From assembly GCA_016285145.1 (NCBI GenBank), contig JAEEQE010000029.1, positions 1 through 40,357 of the forward strand: a DNA stretch of 40,357 bases, given 5' to 3'. Positions 1 to 7,873 of the stretch are shown in pieces (the stretch's first letter is position 1; each line of letters opens with the position of its first letter). Origin of the DNA: Bacteroidales bacterium (GTDB lineage Bacteria; Bacteroidota; Bacteroidia; Bacteroidales; WCHB1-69). The position numbers and the translations under genes are program-made. The notes beneath the pieces were generated by a model. The model searched no databases. It worked only from the letters and a program-made list of their open reading frames with translations, and had not been told where the DNA came from.

Positions 1-560
1 AGAATCGCGGAACACCACGGGCACTATCTGATGGTCGTTCTCCCACGTGTAGGTCGAATCCGCAATCCTCCTCTGGTATTTCCCGTTCACCATCGAGCTT
101 TCGCAGATCTGGATCGTGTCTCGCGTCACCGGGCAATACACGTTCGCCGTGTCGAGTTTCACCCAGATGATCGTGTCCAGGCAGTCGCACGCCTGCGTCT
201 GGCTTGTGTTCACCTTCAAGCGTATCTGCACCGAATCCCAGGGGGTCACCCCGTCTGCTTTGTACTTCGGTATCACCTGACGCACCAGCGTGTCGTTGGG
301 ATTGCCCATACGTACCGTATCATTGGGGGCTTTTATCCAAAACCAGTCCAGCACCGGTGACGGATCATCCATCGTGTCCGCCGGTGCCAGAACAACGCCA
401 TTCACCGTAAAAGCAGGTGAGATAATTCTATTGATACTGTTGTCCCGGAAAAAAACATTATGCTGGCAGCCACCTGCCGAATCCACATAGCTAAAGTCCG
501 GCTTGAAGTCATACAATGTTGTGTGTGCCTCATACACGAACGGCACACCCGTCTCCGATT
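1..560. repeat. Near-identical duplicated segment, left copy (pairs with about 2536-3100)
   Basis: Bases 1-400 align with 2536-2935 with only scattered differences, including an identical run of more than 90 bases around 262-356. Identity then falls through 560. This is the coding 3' half of the two tandem paralogs and reflects recent duplication or gene conversion. Confidence 0.85.
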
Positions 561-1731
561 CCATTTCACAGCGGTAATACGGATACAACTGATTTCGGGG
601 AATCTTCACCTTATACGGGTTACTTGTCTGCAAACCGGCTACTTGATTCTTATTTCGTCCATGATACCATCGGTAGCTGTTTGCATCAAAACCCCATGGA
701 ACCGACAAAGTGACCGTATCCATCTGCGGGCAAGCATCCACGCTAATCTTGTCCGGGACCATCCTCGCCGTATAATACATATAGGAAGCGTGAGCTCCAT
801 AAGGACAACCCCGCATCAAAAGTTGGAATTTCACCGCCCTGTGGTTGCGAGCCTGTGTCATCAAATTGAAAGCCACCACTACGTATTTGTGTGAGGTGTA
901 GTTTCCATAACCACCGCAGCGGGTAACACCCAGATTAGCATCATTATACCAACGACTCGGCGTACAATAATTAGGAGATGGGGGGTTGGGGTCCGGATTA
1001 TTACCGATATATCCGTCCTGTACAAAATGATACCGAGAATAGGGCCAATTGGGGTTAGGAGTCGGATTGGGGTTGTTATTTCCATTGGTCATATAATCTG
1101 TTGGATAATAACCCATTGTATTAATAGGCGTTGTTTCAAAAGAAGTGTTGCTAGAACTAGTGGATTGAAAAACCTGCAACGTAACTGCCGGATTATGGTC
1201 CCAATCATGGTCTCCATTTTGCAGAATGCACTCGTAGGCAACCAAAAGCACCGGATTGTTTGTGTCAGGAATGAAATAATACTCCATTTTCTGGGATGCA
1301 GCGGAAGACAACCGTCCCACTCGCATGACGACATCTTCATAATGCAGTCCTGAATTGGATGGGAACGAATCGGATCTCCAATGCAACGGGAATTGTGGCA
1401 ACGGCAGATGCGAGGGCCCATAACATCCATGAGGATCGTTGGGGGTCCCGTTTCCGGCCGGACGATTTATCAGTTTATGACTTGGCTCGTTAGAATATTG
1501 AGTTACTCCAAAGGTATAACTTATGTTTCCTTCGTTGAAAACACTGTTGCTATTCGGAGTTCCACCATAATATGGCCTTGCCCATCCTGTCTGTGTACAT
1601 GTTTGCGGATCCACCATAAACGAGTGTGGCGAACCCTGCATAATGCCGCCCACCACGGGTTGTGCAGAAAGAGGTACCACGACCAACAAACAGACTATCA
1701 ACAAAATAGCAGAAAAAAGTATTCGCTTCAT
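1..1731 (-). CDS. Secreted T9SS-type surface protein, paralog A (partial, C-terminus off window)
   Basis: The reading frame opens at ATG 1731 (minus strand) and stays open to base 1, so about 577 residues are present and the C-terminus is missing. It begins with a signal peptide (MKRILFSAILL..., hydrophobic core, ending near LSAQ). It is a tandem paralog of the 1960-4242 gene. The two share the N-terminal signal, a beginning of mature protein of the form QPVV.G.MQGSP, and a C-terminal half that is nearly identical at DNA level (1-400 matches about 2536-2935). The middle, roughly residues 40-330, is much more diverged. By analogy with the complete paralog it should end in a gliding-motility-type (type B) T9SS sorting domain, but that part is not visible. 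The ligand or substrate is unknown and no enzymatic motif was recognised. Start choice rests on the signal peptide and on alignment with the paralog. Confidence 0.8.
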   Translation of the reverse strand, partial: MKRILFSAILLIVCLLVVVPLSAQPVVGGIMQGSPHSFMVDPQTCTQTGWARPYYGGTPNSNSVFNEGNISYTFGVTQYSNEPSHKLINRPAGNGTPNDPHGCYGPSHLPLPQFPLHWRSDSFPSNSGLHYEDVVMRVGRLSSAASQKMEYYFIPDTNNPVLLVAYECILQNGDHDWDHNPAVTLQVFQSTSSSNTSFETTPINTMGYYPTDYMTNGNNNPNPTPNPNWPYSRYHFVQDGYIGNNPDPNPPSPNYCTPSRWYNDANLGVTRCGGYGNYTSHKYVVVAFNLMTQARNHRAVKFQLLMRGCPYGAHASYMYYTARMVPDKISVDACPQMDTVTLSVPWGFDANSYRWYHGRNKNQVAGLQTSNPYKVKIPRNQLYPYYRCEMESETGVPFVYEAHTTLYDFKPDFSYVDSAGGCQHNVFFRDNSINRIISPAFTVNGVVLAPADTMDDPSPVLDWFWIKAPNDTVRMGNPNDTLVRQVIPKYKADGVTPWDSVQIRLKVNTSQTQACDCLDTIIWVKLDTANVYCPVTRDTIQICESSMVNGKYQRRIADSTYTWENDHQIVPVVFRDS

Positions 1732-1765
1732 TTTTAAAACATTAATACAACAAAATAAATGCAAG

Positions 1766-1820
1766 TCCCAAAGGAGCGTACATTATGCTAAACGAATTGG
1801 CAGGCGATTTGTTGCAAGGG
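1766..1820 (-). promoter_or_regulatory. Conserved upstream block of paralog A, candidate promoter
   Basis: About 50 bases upstream of the 1731 start are closely matched by 4281-4340 upstream of the second paralog. Shared pieces are TTGCAACAAATC, then AATTCGTTTAGCATAATG, then a CTCC-TTGGGA piece. TTG followed about 19 bases later by a degenerate TnnnTTTA box is loosely compatible with the Bacteroidetes -33/-7 promoter. The duplication therefore carried its own control region. The exact promoter position is a guess. Confidence 0.45.
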
Positions 1821-1907
1821 AAGAGGAGAAAAAGTCAATGATATAGAAGTTGACTTATAATGACAAAAACACAACAATCAAACACGGGGCACCTGGGTAC
1901 CAAAACA

Positions 1908-1940
1908 AAAGAGGGTGACTAAAAAGCAGTCATCCTCTTT
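1908..1940 (-). terminator. Hairpin terminator after paralog B
   Basis: Two 13-base arms (1908-1920 and 1928-1940) form an inverted repeat with one mismatch and a 7-base loop. The hairpin lies 20 bases past the stop codon of the 1960-4242 gene on the minus strand and is followed by a T-rich stretch. It suggests that the two paralogs are separate transcription units. Confidence 0.7.
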
Positions 1941-1959
1941 ATTGTCCTCTGATCACTGT

Positions 1960-4242
1960 TTACAGCACCGTTATCGTGCTCTTGATCACTTTGGAGACAC
2001 CGTCCAGATCCTTGTATTTCAATATGTACGGGTACACTTGGTTGTATTCCACAGGCTTGTCGGTGTTGCCCTTCGTGCCGCACCATTTCAGGTCTTTCGG
2101 GTCGCCCTTGAAGCTGTATATCAGCTCGCCCGTGCGCGTGAACACCGTGAACTCCACGTACTTGATCAGTTTCCACTGAGGCACCGTGAAGCAGTCGTTG
2201 AGTGGATCGCCCGGAGACTTCCCGCCACGGTCCGACGGCGTGATCGCGTTCACCAGATTCACAAACGGCTTGCACGTCGGAATCACAATCGTGCCGCTCG
2301 CCTTGCATCCGCTGTTCTTATCCGTCACCGTCACCGAGTAGGTGCCTGCACGGTCTATCTCCAACAGGCTGTCCGTGGAACCCGTGCTCCATTCCCAGTT
2401 GTAACCCGGCCCCTCCTTGTCCGTCTCCAGCGTCGTCTCGAAATCATCGCAGTAATCCTTCTGGCTGGTCACGTTCACCTTCGGTTTCTCGATCAGAAGA
2501 AGCATTTTCACCGTGCTGTCGCAACCGTTCCATGCAGAATCTCGGAACACCACGGGCACTATCTGATGGTCGTACTCCCACGTGTAGGTCGAATCCGCAA
2601 TCCTCCTCTGGTATTTCCCGTTCACCATCGAGCTCTCGCAGATCCGGATCGTGTCTCGAGTCACCGGGCAATACACGTTCGCCGTGTCGAGTTTCACCCA
2701 GATGATCGTGTCCAAACAGTCGCACGCCTGCGTCTTGCTCGTGTTCACCCGAAGGCGTATCTGCACCGAATCCCAGGGGGTCACCCCATCCGCTTTGTAC
2801 TTCGGTATCACCTGACGCACCAGCGTGTCGTTGGGATTGCCCATACGTACCGTATCATTGGGGGCTTTTATCCAAAACCAGTCCAGCACAGGTGACGGAT
2901 CGTCCACCGTATCCGCCGGCACGAAAATACCAGGAACATTGAATTCTGGTGTAATGATTCGGTTTATACTTTTATCCCGGAAAATGATGTTATGCTGGCA
3001 GCCACCTGCCGAATCCACATAGCTAAAGTCCGGCTTGAAGTCATACAATGTTGTGTATGCTTCATACACAAACGGCACACCTGTCTCCGATTCCATCTCA
3101 CAGCGATAGTAGGGCCAAAGTTCATTGCGAGGAATTCTCGCTTTATACGTATTGCTCGGATTGAACAACATACAAGTGTCTTTGTTCAACCCGCGTTTCC
3201 AACGGTAAGAGTTGGCATCAAAACCCCATGGCACTGAAAGTTCCACCATATCCATCTCCGGGCAAGCATCCACACTGATCTTGCCTGGTACCATCTTGGC
3301 CGTATAATACAAATAGGAGTAATGAGCACTTGCCGTACATCCGCGCATCAGAATCTTGAACTTCACCGGCGTATGAGTTTTGGCCTGCTCTGTCAAGTTA
3401 AAAGCCACTATAACATACTTTGTAGAGACGGTATTGCCACAATTATTAATTGAAAAGCTGTTACCTGTGTACCATCTTGAGGGCGTCATGTGATTGGGAT
3501 TGGGATATTGTCCGTCTGTCCCGTCCGGAATGAAAAAATACCGAGCATACGGCCAGTTTGTGTTTCTTGGACAATTCGGATTGTTATATAAAGTGTTATT
3601 ACCATTCTGGATATAATCGGATGGATAATAACCAAGATTCAAAGGATCATTGCTGTTAGCGTTTGACACTTGTATTTGAACTGTAGGATTGCCGATACTT
3701 CCGTATGGATCCAACCACTGATGCCCTGGTTGCTCAAGAATACACTCATACGCAACCAACAGGACTGGGTTTATCGTATCGGGAATAAAATAATATTCCA
3801 CTTTCTGGGACTTGGAGTTACTTGTATGGGTTCCCACACGCATCACCGTATCTTCATAATGACTCCCAGAATACTCGTTAGAATTCCAAGCATCAGGATA
3901 TATTGGCAAATAGGAGGAGGACCCATTCAAGCAGCCTCTCGGATCTGTAGGGTTGTTCGTTGCACCACCTGAACGAATCATTAATTTATGACTTGGTTCA
4001 CTACCATACGTTGTTGTTCCCAAAGTAAAATTCACCCCTTCGCTTGTCGCATGGTTCGAGGTTGGGGCTGGGCCATAATACATTCTCGCCCAGCTTTGGT
4101 TGGAGTTACAATTTGCGGGATTCACCATAAACGAACGGGGCGAACCTTGCATCACGCCGTTCACCACAGGTTGGGCGAGTAGAGACACTGTACCCAACAT
4201 ACAGATCATCAAGAAAATAGTAGAAAAAAGTATTCGCTTCAT
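1960..4242 (-). CDS. Secreted protein with type B (gliding-motility-associated) T9SS C-terminal domain, paralog B
   Basis: The protein has 760 residues from ATG 4242. The open frame extends upstream to 4620, but that extension has no homology sense, and the signal peptide MKRILFSTIFLMICMLGTV... fixes the start. Residues 1-24 are the signal peptide and about 25-400 are an unrecognised N-terminal region rich in aromatic residues and Asn. Further on there is a GCDST repeat of the kind common in Bacteroidetes surface proteins. Next comes an Ig-like segment (WSTGSTDSLLEI, then GTYSVTVTDKNSGC) resembling the repeats of the 9501-19271 protein. The last 100 or so residues contain VNAITPS, PLNDCF, FTVFTRTGELIY and YPYILKY. 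These are typical of the CHU_C/gliding-motility C-terminal domain, which directs T9SS export and surface attachment. The upstream neighbour is an Rpn remnant; paralog A lies downstream. Secretion route is well supported and function is unknown. Confidence 0.85.
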   Translation of the reverse strand: MKRILFSTIFLMICMLGTVSLLAQPVVNGVMQGSPRSFMVNPANCNSNQSWARMYYGPAPTSNHATSEGVNFTLGTTTYGSEPSHKLMIRSGGATNNPTDPRGCLNGSSSYLPIYPDAWNSNEYSGSHYEDTVMRVGTHTSNSKSQKVEYYFIPDTINPVLLVAYECILEQPGHQWLDPYGSIGNPTVQIQVSNANSNDPLNLGYYPSDYIQNGNNTLYNNPNCPRNTNWPYARYFFIPDGTDGQYPNPNHMTPSRWYTGNSFSINNCGNTVSTKYVIVAFNLTEQAKTHTPVKFKILMRGCTASAHYSYLYYTAKMVPGKISVDACPEMDMVELSVPWGFDANSYRWKRGLNKDTCMLFNPSNTYKARIPRNELWPYYRCEMESETGVPFVYEAYTTLYDFKPDFSYVDSAGGCQHNIIFRDKSINRIITPEFNVPGIFVPADTVDDPSPVLDWFWIKAPNDTVRMGNPNDTLVRQVIPKYKADGVTPWDSVQIRLRVNTSKTQACDCLDTIIWVKLDTANVYCPVTRDTIRICESSMVNGKYQRRIADSTYTWEYDHQIVPVVFRDSAWNGCDSTVKMLLLIEKPKVNVTSQKDYCDDFETTLETDKEGPGYNWEWSTGSTDSLLEIDRAGTYSVTVTDKNSGCKASGTIVIPTCKPFVNLVNAITPSDRGGKSPGDPLNDCFTVPQWKLIKYVEFTVFTRTGELIYSFKGDPKDLKWCGTKGNTDKPVEYNQVYPYILKYKDLDGVSKVIKSTITVL
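2536..3100. repeat. Near-identical duplicated segment, right copy
   Basis: This is the partner of 1-560, inside paralog B. It encodes the stretch with KAPNDTVRMGNPNDTLVRQ and CDCLDTIIWVKLDTANVYCP, the same in both proteins apart from a few substitutions. The beginning of the left copy at base 1 falls inside the high-identity tract, so the tract probably continues beyond the window. Confidence 0.85.
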
Positions 4243-4280
4243 ATTTAAAATATCAATGATTTCAATATAAAAATTGCCAG

Positions 4281-4340
4281 TTCCCAAGGAGCATGCATTC
4301 ATTATGCTAAACGAATTAGGGGGTGATTTGTTGCAAGGGG
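4281..4340 (-). promoter_or_regulatory. Conserved upstream block of paralog B, candidate promoter
   Basis: This is the counterpart of 1766-1820. Similarity to the other copy ends near 4340, just before the stop codon of the Rpn remnant at 4359, so 4340-4359 is close to the left edge of the duplicated unit. Confidence 0.45.
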
Positions 4341-4358
4341 AATGGAATATTTTCCTAA

Positions 4359-4442
4359 TTAGTTGAGGAAATGGATGAGGTTCTTCTTGTGCTGCTCGGT
4401 GCCGAAGATGCGCTTGAAGCCAAAGTCCGTCAGCAAAATCTT
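4359..4442 (-). pseudogene. N-terminal remnant of an Rpn-family (PD-(D/E)XK) nuclease/transposase gene
   Basis: Directly behind the RNase HI stop codon, a minus-strand frame reads ILLTDFGFKRIFGTEQHKKN then LIHFLN and stops at 4361-4359. TDFGFKRIFGTE..K..LI.FLN is the start of the Rpn (recombination-promoting nuclease/putative transposase) family, which in Bacteroidales usually begins with NPFTDFGFKKLFG and runs for about 280-300 residues. Only some 28 codons remain, there is no ATG, and the catalytic nuclease core is absent. It is therefore a decayed fragment. The homology is recognised by eye from the motif. The fragment is short, but the match is very characteristic. Confidence 0.7.
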
Positions 4443-5081
4443 TTATTTCCGTCCGAAGTCGGCGGGGATTTCGCCCCACAGCGGAGTGTTCCACTTGTAG
4501 ATGGGGTTTGTATAGGCGTTGTTGCGCAGCCAATTCTCCGCCCGCACGAGGAGGTCGAAGAGCTCGGCATTCTCTTCCGTGGGCAGGATGATGGATTTGT
4601 GTTTCTTCTGGCGCACCCAAGCGAGGGCCGTGATGCTGTCGGTGTAGATGGGGATGTCAAGATGATGCTTCTTGCAGAAGGCGATGCCGTGCACCAGGGC
4701 CAGGAACTCGCCGATATTGTTGGAGGCGTTGGGGAAGGGCCCCTTGTGGAACAACTCCTCGCGGGTGGCCGTATAGACGCCCCTGTACTCCATCTGCCGA
4801 GTGGCCGTGTTCCAGGCGGCATCCACCGAGAGGCTGTTCAGAATCGGCTTGGGGTCGTCGTCGCGGAGTACCACCGGCGCTTTCGCCGATTTGGCCGGAT
4901 GAGCTTGATAATAGGATTCATAGCCCATATTCAATGCTTCTCGGGCCTCCTGTTCTGTCTCAAACGACTTGTATTTCGCCCCTTCGTAATGATCCACCTG
5001 CGCCTTGCACTCCGCCCATGTGCCATACAAGCCGGGCTGTACACCCACCCAAACCACATAGTATTTTTTCTTTACCGCCAT
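4443..5081 (-). CDS. rnhA: Ribonuclease HI with N-terminal viroplasmin-like domain
   Basis: The protein has 212 residues and should hydrolyse the RNA strand of RNA:DNA hybrids in the cytoplasm (R-loops, primer removal). Residues about 3-48 (KKYYVVWVG..PGLYGTW.EC..QV......KSF) form the caulimovirus viroplasmin/RNase H N-terminal hybrid-binding domain, as in many Bacteroidetes and eukaryotic RNase H1 proteins. The catalytic domain follows a linker. It has SVDAAW (first Asp), NNIGEFLAL (Glu), IYTDSITAL (Asp) and a terminal WGEIPADFGRK with the last acidic residue, the form typical of Bacteroidetes RNase H. It is divergent from the gldH operon, with 85 bases between the start codons. A second, unrelated RNase H (type 2) lies 2.2 kb away. 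Confidence 0.93.
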   Translation of the reverse strand: MAVKKKYYVVWVGVQPGLYGTWAECKAQVDHYEGAKYKSFETEQEAREALNMGYESYYQAHPAKSAKAPVVLRDDDPKPILNSLSVDAAWNTATRQMEYRGVYTATREELFHKGPFPNASNNIGEFLALVHGIAFCKKHHLDIPIYTDSITALAWVRQKKHKSIILPTEENAELFDLLVRAENWLRNNAYTNPIYKWNTPLWGEIPADFGRK

Positions 5082-5096
5082 ATTTTCAAAATATCG

Positions 5097-5104
5097 TATT
5101 TTTG
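5097..5104 (+). promoter_or_regulatory. Candidate -7 box (TATTTTTG) for the gldH-like operon
   Basis: This is an exact match to the Bacteroidetes -7 consensus TAnnTTTG, followed by CAGCC, 63 bases upstream of the ATG at 5167. It sits in the divergent gap between rnhA and the operon. No convincing -33 TTG was found. Confidence 0.55.
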
Positions 5105-5166
5105 CAGCCGGAAAAAAGCCAGCATCAATTTTGCAAAAATATCATTTTATTACCGAAACACAAACT

Positions 5167-5691
5167 ATGCGATTCAGAAATTATCAACATTGCATCTTTT
5201 TCTTCGTCCTACTTCTCGTCACGGCTCTTCTATTGCCTTGCTGCCACCATTTTGGAAACAAACAAGCCTCCGACATCACCGTAACCCATACATTCCCGGA
5301 CGGCAACTGGACATTTGAGGAACAGGTGCTCAACTTCAACTTCGACATTACCGACACCTCCAGTTACTATAGTATCGGTTTTGTTCTGAATTACGACAGC
5401 ACTATCAACAAGCTGTCCTCTATGCCGCTGAACATCACACTGATATACCCCGACAAGATGGAGACCTTCGTCACAAGCCAGTTCAACTTCGACCCAGCCA
5501 TCAACAAAAGCATTATGCCGACCGGCAAAGGCAACATTTGCAACATGCCGTTAGTGGCTTTCCCCAAAAAGAAACTCAACAAAAAAGGCACCTATACAGT
5601 CGTCCTCTACCGAAAGGCGGAAAAATACGACAACTACGGATTCAACACTCTGACGCTCAATGTTAAAAACCTTGGAAAATCCGACAAATAA
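5167..5691 (+). CDS. gldH: GldH-like gliding-motility/T9SS-associated lipoprotein
   Basis: The protein has 174 residues. Residues 1-26 form a lipoprotein signal: MRFRNYQ, a long hydrophobic stretch, then LLLPCC. The residue before the putative lipidated Cys is unusual (Pro or Cys). The mature part has HTFPDGNW, FNFDITDTSSYYSIGFVL..., and a final KKGTYTVVLY segment. This layout and length (about 150-175 residues) match the GldH family, outer-membrane-linked lipoproteins needed for gliding and T9SS function in Flavobacterium and retained in non-gliding Bacteroidales. The first ATG of the frame is used; upstream in-frame starts would be TTG. It is first in an operon with ruvX one base downstream, an arrangement common in Bacteroidales. 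The family call rests on pattern and context, and an unrelated small lipoprotein is the alternative. Confidence 0.62.
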   Translation: MRFRNYQHCIFFFVLLLVTALLLPCCHHFGNKQASDITVTHTFPDGNWTFEEQVLNFNFDITDTSSYYSIGFVLNYDSTINKLSSMPLNITLIYPDKMETFVTSQFNFDPAINKSIMPTGKGNICNMPLVAFPKKKLNKKGTYTVVLYRKAEKYDNYGFNTLTLNVKNLGKSDK

Positions 5692-5692
5692 A

Positions 5693-6145
5693 ATGGGCAG
5701 AATCCTGGCAATCGACTACGGGCAGAAGCGAGTGGGCTTCGCGGTGACGGACGAACTCCAAATCTGTGCCAACGGGCTGGACACCATCCCCGTGGCGCAG
5801 GCTTTTGACTTTCTCAAGCAATATCTGCAACGGGAGAAAGTGGACGTCATCGTCGTGGGCGAGCCCCGGAAGATGGACAACACGCCATCGGAATCCAGCC
5901 GTTACATCGAGCCGTTTGTCAACAGGCTGCGCAAGGAGCTCCCCAACATTTCGCCCAGCACCACCCTCGCGCGCATGGACGAGCGTTTCACCTCCCGCCT
6001 GGCCTTCCAAACCATGATAGACATCGGGCTGAAGAAAAAAGACAGGCAGAACAAAGCCTTAGTGGACAAGATGAGCGCCACCATCATCCTCCAGTCTTAT
6101 ATGGAACAACAAGAAATTATCAATCAACGAAATAACGAACTATGA
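5693..6145 (+). CDS. ruvX: Putative pre-16S rRNA nuclease / Holliday junction resolvase YqgF
   Basis: The protein has 150 residues, the usual length for YqgF/RuvX, with an RNase H-like fold. It begins MGRILAIDYGQKRVGFAVTD, the diagnostic N-terminal strand with the first catalytic Asp. VIVVGEPRKMDNTPSE follows in mid-protein and DERFTSRLA, the conserved (D)ERxTS block, in the second half. An ATG at 5660 would add 11 residues not found in the family and would overlap gldH, so 5693 is preferred. It starts one base after the gldH stop and ends in a 4-base ATGA overlap with def, implying translational coupling. In E. coli the family matures the 16S rRNA 5' end. Confidence 0.93.
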   Translation: MGRILAIDYGQKRVGFAVTDELQICANGLDTIPVAQAFDFLKQYLQREKVDVIVVGEPRKMDNTPSESSRYIEPFVNRLRKELPNISPSTTLARMDERFTSRLAFQTMIDIGLKKKDRQNKALVDKMSATIILQSYMEQQEIINQRNNEL

Positions 6146-6708
6146 TTCTACCTATTTACGTTTACGGCGAGCCTGTTCTTCGGAAAAGCGCCGAGGACAT
6201 CGATGAAAAAGAGATTCTGACTCCGGACTTCCAGCAATTCATTGCCGACATGTTCGAGACCATGTATCATGCCGGCGGTGTGGGTCTGGCCGGTCCGCAG
6301 GTCGGTAAATCCACCAGCTTGTTCGTCATTGACACTGAGCCTTTCAAGGAGAGTTACCCTAATGTGCAGATTTACAAGGGAGCTTTCATCAACCCCGTCA
6401 TCACGGAAGAATGGGGCGAGGATTTCGTGTTTGCCGAGGGCTGTCTGAGCCTTCCCCAAATCAACGAAGATGTCACCCGAAAGTCGAAGATCCACATCGA
6501 ATACTACGATGAGAACGGGCAGTTCCACGAGGAGGACTTCAGCGGATTAGTGGCCCGTGTCATCCAGCACGAATACGACCATTTGGAGGGCAAGGTCTTT
6601 GTGGACCGTTTGTCGCCCATCAAGAAAATGGTGTTGAAACGACAGTTGAACGAAATCGCCACGGGCAAGACCCGGGCGGCCTACAAGACCGTATGCAAAC
6701 CCCGTTAA
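6142..6708 (+). CDS. def: Peptide deformylase
   Basis: The protein has 188 residues. It removes the N-formyl group from nascent proteins in the cytoplasm and is metal dependent. All three family motifs are present: GVGLAGPQ at residues 46-53, EGCLS with the metal-binding Cys101, and HEYDH with His143, Glu144 and His147. The start overlaps the ruvX stop (ATGA), and the end overlaps the next gene by 16 bases, so the four genes form a tight operon. Nothing unusual was seen. Confidence 0.96.
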   Translation: MILPIYVYGEPVLRKSAEDIDEKEILTPDFQQFIADMFETMYHAGGVGLAGPQVGKSTSLFVIDTEPFKESYPNVQIYKGAFINPVITEEWGEDFVFAEGCLSLPQINEDVTRKSKIHIEYYDENGQFHEEDFSGLVARVIQHEYDHLEGKVFVDRLSPIKKMVLKRQLNEIATGKTRAAYKTVCKPR

Positions 6709-7274
6709 AACAGATTCCGGTCCTGTTATTGGCAGTCGTCCTGCTGTTGACCGGGTGTCATTCGCGTAACGGGGGGAGCAAGAACACCACCTTCAACAAG
6801 CGCCAACGCAGCCTGTTGGAGTTGTACCAAACCGCCGATTCCATTTACTACAAAGAAGGACGCATCGACACCGCCGCCTTCGGGCAGTTCATCCGCAGTG
6901 CCGTCCCGTACGCCGCAGAGCACCCGCACGACACCATCGCACCGGAGATGCTCTATCGTGCCGGCATCGGCAGCATGATCTTGGCCAAAGCCGCCATCAC
7001 ACCAGAAGAGACCGCCCAATGGGCTAAAGAGGCCCTAAGCATTTTCCGGACCTTCCAAGAGACATACCCCGACCATGAGCAGGCCCGGATGTGCTACTAC
7101 CAGCGGGGCATTGTCTATGACGACATTCTGCAAGACCATCGCAGTGCGGAAGAGGAATTCCGCGACTTCATCCACCTATATCCCGACGACCCATTAGCCC
7201 CACAACTGAAACAGTATCTGTCGCTTATGGGAAAATCGGAAAAGGAGATAGAACAAGCTTTGAAAATCCGTTAG
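6693..7274 (+). CDS. TPR-like outer-membrane/periplasmic lipoprotein
   Basis: The protein has 193 residues. A lipoprotein signal ends in LLTGC with Cys22 as lipidation site. The rest is alpha-helical with tetratricopeptide character: YRAGIGSMILAKAA, the EALSIFRTFQETYPDHEQA block, and YQRGIVYDDILQDHRSAEEE leading to FRDFIHLYPDDPLAPQL. The YP-D turns between helix pairs resemble those of BamD/YbgF-like proteins. In Bacteroidales a TPR lipoprotein often follows def, so the context is conserved. The likely role is an envelope protein-protein scaffold, with no specific partner visible. It starts inside the 3' end of def and overlaps the stop of the convergent rnhB by 4 bases. Confidence 0.8.
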   Translation: MQTPLKQIPVLLLAVVLLLTGCHSRNGGSKNTTFNKRQRSLLELYQTADSIYYKEGRIDTAAFGQFIRSAVPYAAEHPHDTIAPEMLYRAGIGSMILAKAAITPEETAQWAKEALSIFRTFQETYPDHEQARMCYYQRGIVYDDILQDHRSAEEEFRDFIHLYPDDPLAPQLKQYLSLMGKSEKEIEQALKIR

Positions 7275-7873
7275 AATTCCAAGGACAACTGGTTTTTCAG
7301 ATGAAAACTCCGGCGATGATACGGTGTGAGGCCGTATTGTCGCACTGATTCAATGTGTTTGGGTGACGGATAGCCTTTGTTGTGTTTCCAGTCGTATGCC
7401 GGAAATTCAGCATCAAGGCGGCACATCAGCTCATCGCGATAGGTTTTGGCTAAAATGGAAGCTGCGGCAATGGAGAGAAACGTGGCATCACCCTTCACCA
7501 CGCAGTGATAGGGGATTTTCCATCGGTCGGTGAAACGGTTGCCATCAATGAGCAGCAGGTCGGGCTTCACCGACAGGCGGCCCACCGCATCGTTCATGCA
7601 CTGCACCGAGGCGTTCAGGATATTGATGCGGTCGATTTCCTTTTCCGACACCTCCGCCACGCAGAAGGCGACGGCATCCTGCTCGATCTGACGGCGAAGG
7701 GCCTCTCGTTTTTTCTCCGTAAGTTGCTTTGAATCATTAATATCCGCATTCGTATAATCGTAAGGCAGAATCACGGCGGCGGCGCAAACAGGACCGGCCA
7801 GGCAGCCGCGGCCCACCTCATCGCAACCGCATTCCAACAGCGGCACATCCGAAAAATGCGATCTCAAAGGCAT
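7271..7873 (-). CDS. rnhB: Ribonuclease HII
   Basis: The protein has 200 residues, normal for the family. It cleaves at ribonucleotides embedded in DNA and at RNA:DNA hybrids. The diagnostic GCDEVGRGCLAGP gives catalytic Asp18 and Glu19. LLLIDGN gives Asp110, and ASILAKTYRDELM gives Asp147. NDSKQLTEKKRE is also family-typical. It is last in a minus-strand operon (adenylation-like protein, membrane protein, rnhB). The start overlaps the upstream gene by 10 bases, and the stop codon interlocks with that of the convergent lipoprotein gene. Confidence 0.96.
   Translation of the reverse strand: MPLRSHFSDVPLLECGCDEVGRGCLAGPVCAAAVILPYDYTNADINDSKQLTEKKREALRRQIEQDAVAFCVAEVSEKEIDRINILNASVQCMNDAVGRLSVKPDLLLIDGNRFTDRWKIPYHCVVKGDATFLSIAAASILAKTYRDELMCRLDAEFPAYDWKHNKGYPSPKHIESVRQYGLTPYHRRSFHLKNQLSLEF

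Noticed and set aside
1832-1856. Small inverted repeat (AAGTCAA/TTGACTT) upstream of paralog A
   Set aside because: The stem is only 7 bases with an 11-base loop, has no T-run, and is not conserved upstream of paralog B, so it may be chance.
1915-2895. Plus-strand open frame of 326 codons opposite paralog B, with a similar shadow at 31-360 opposite paralog A
   Set aside because: It is rich in His and Arg without any domain, and recurs only because the two coding strands are near-identical. The minus-strand frame has clear secretion features.
4243-4620. Upstream extension of paralog B to give an 886-residue protein
   Set aside because: The extension is antisense-like sequence through the Rpn remnant and RNase HI in another frame, and would bury the signal peptide 126 residues into the protein.
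4371-5318. Plus-strand open frame across RNase HI and the start of the gldH-like gene
   Set aside because: It overlaps strong genes on both strands and translates to no recognisable protein.
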